Positions 63,981 to 64,000 of a DNA stretch of 64,000 nt are shown here, one piece after another. The notes beneath the pieces are model-generated. The model saw only the letters and a program-made list of their open reading frames with translations, had not been told where the DNA came from and did no database searches. Both the position numbers and the translations under genes were made by a program. Position 1 is the first letter of the stretch; each line of letters begins with the position of its first letter. Source of the stretch: Vespa crabro (taxonomy: Eukaryota > Arthropoda > Insecta > Hymenoptera > Vespidae); the NCBI RefSeq assembly GCF_910589235.1, contig NC_060971.1, forward strand, positions 976,001 through 1,040,000. The letters are read 5' to 3'.

Positions 63981-64000
63981 TTCTCTTCGTTGACGCTGTA

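Overview
The window is nuclear DNA of an insect, most likely a hymenopteran. It is strongly AT-rich, dense in (TA)n, (GA)n and (ATT)n microsatellites, has mostly short GT-AG introns, and its genes match conserved animal families by direct reading. No species can be assigned from sequence alone. Exon models below were assembled by hand from splice sites and reading phase. Each of the six spliced models gives one uninterrupted frame whose length is divisible by three.

Left third (1-16.2 kb): two paralogous HSD17B10-type mitochondrial short-chain dehydrogenases (558-1703 plus strand; 14235-15475 minus strand) point towards each other and enclose two unrelated plus-strand genes. These are a BTBD10/KCTD20-like BTB protein (2919-5699) and nervous wreck, an F-BAR and double-SH3 protein (7123-13689, 22 coding exons). 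Both dehydrogenase copies keep the same three-exon structure with a 9-base first coding exon.

Middle (16.2-28 kb): wallenda/DLK, a MAP3K12/13-type kinase (18174-23261, eleven coding exons), with at least two candidate alternative 5' ends. ARMC1 (26791-27823, minus strand, four coding exons) follows.

Right half (28-64 kb): one conserved gene, frequenin/NCS-1 (38489-59197, seven coding exons, 187 residues), with a 17-kb first coding intron. The rest is AT-rich and microsatellite-rich. It holds a decayed copy of the last ARMC1 exon (about 34.2 kb), several orphan exon-like segments, a CRE- and NRF1-like promoter candidate (about 36 kb), an exact 106-bp tandem duplication in a frequenin intron, and short inverted-repeat elements that look like MITEs at 51.1, 63.4 and 63.7 kb.

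Functionally, nervous wreck, wallenda and frequenin are all known in Drosophila as presynaptic or neuromuscular-junction regulators. Their presence in one window is notable but may be chance. I found no CRISPR array, tRNA, rRNA, viral gene or toxin gene, and no clearly new multi-gene system.
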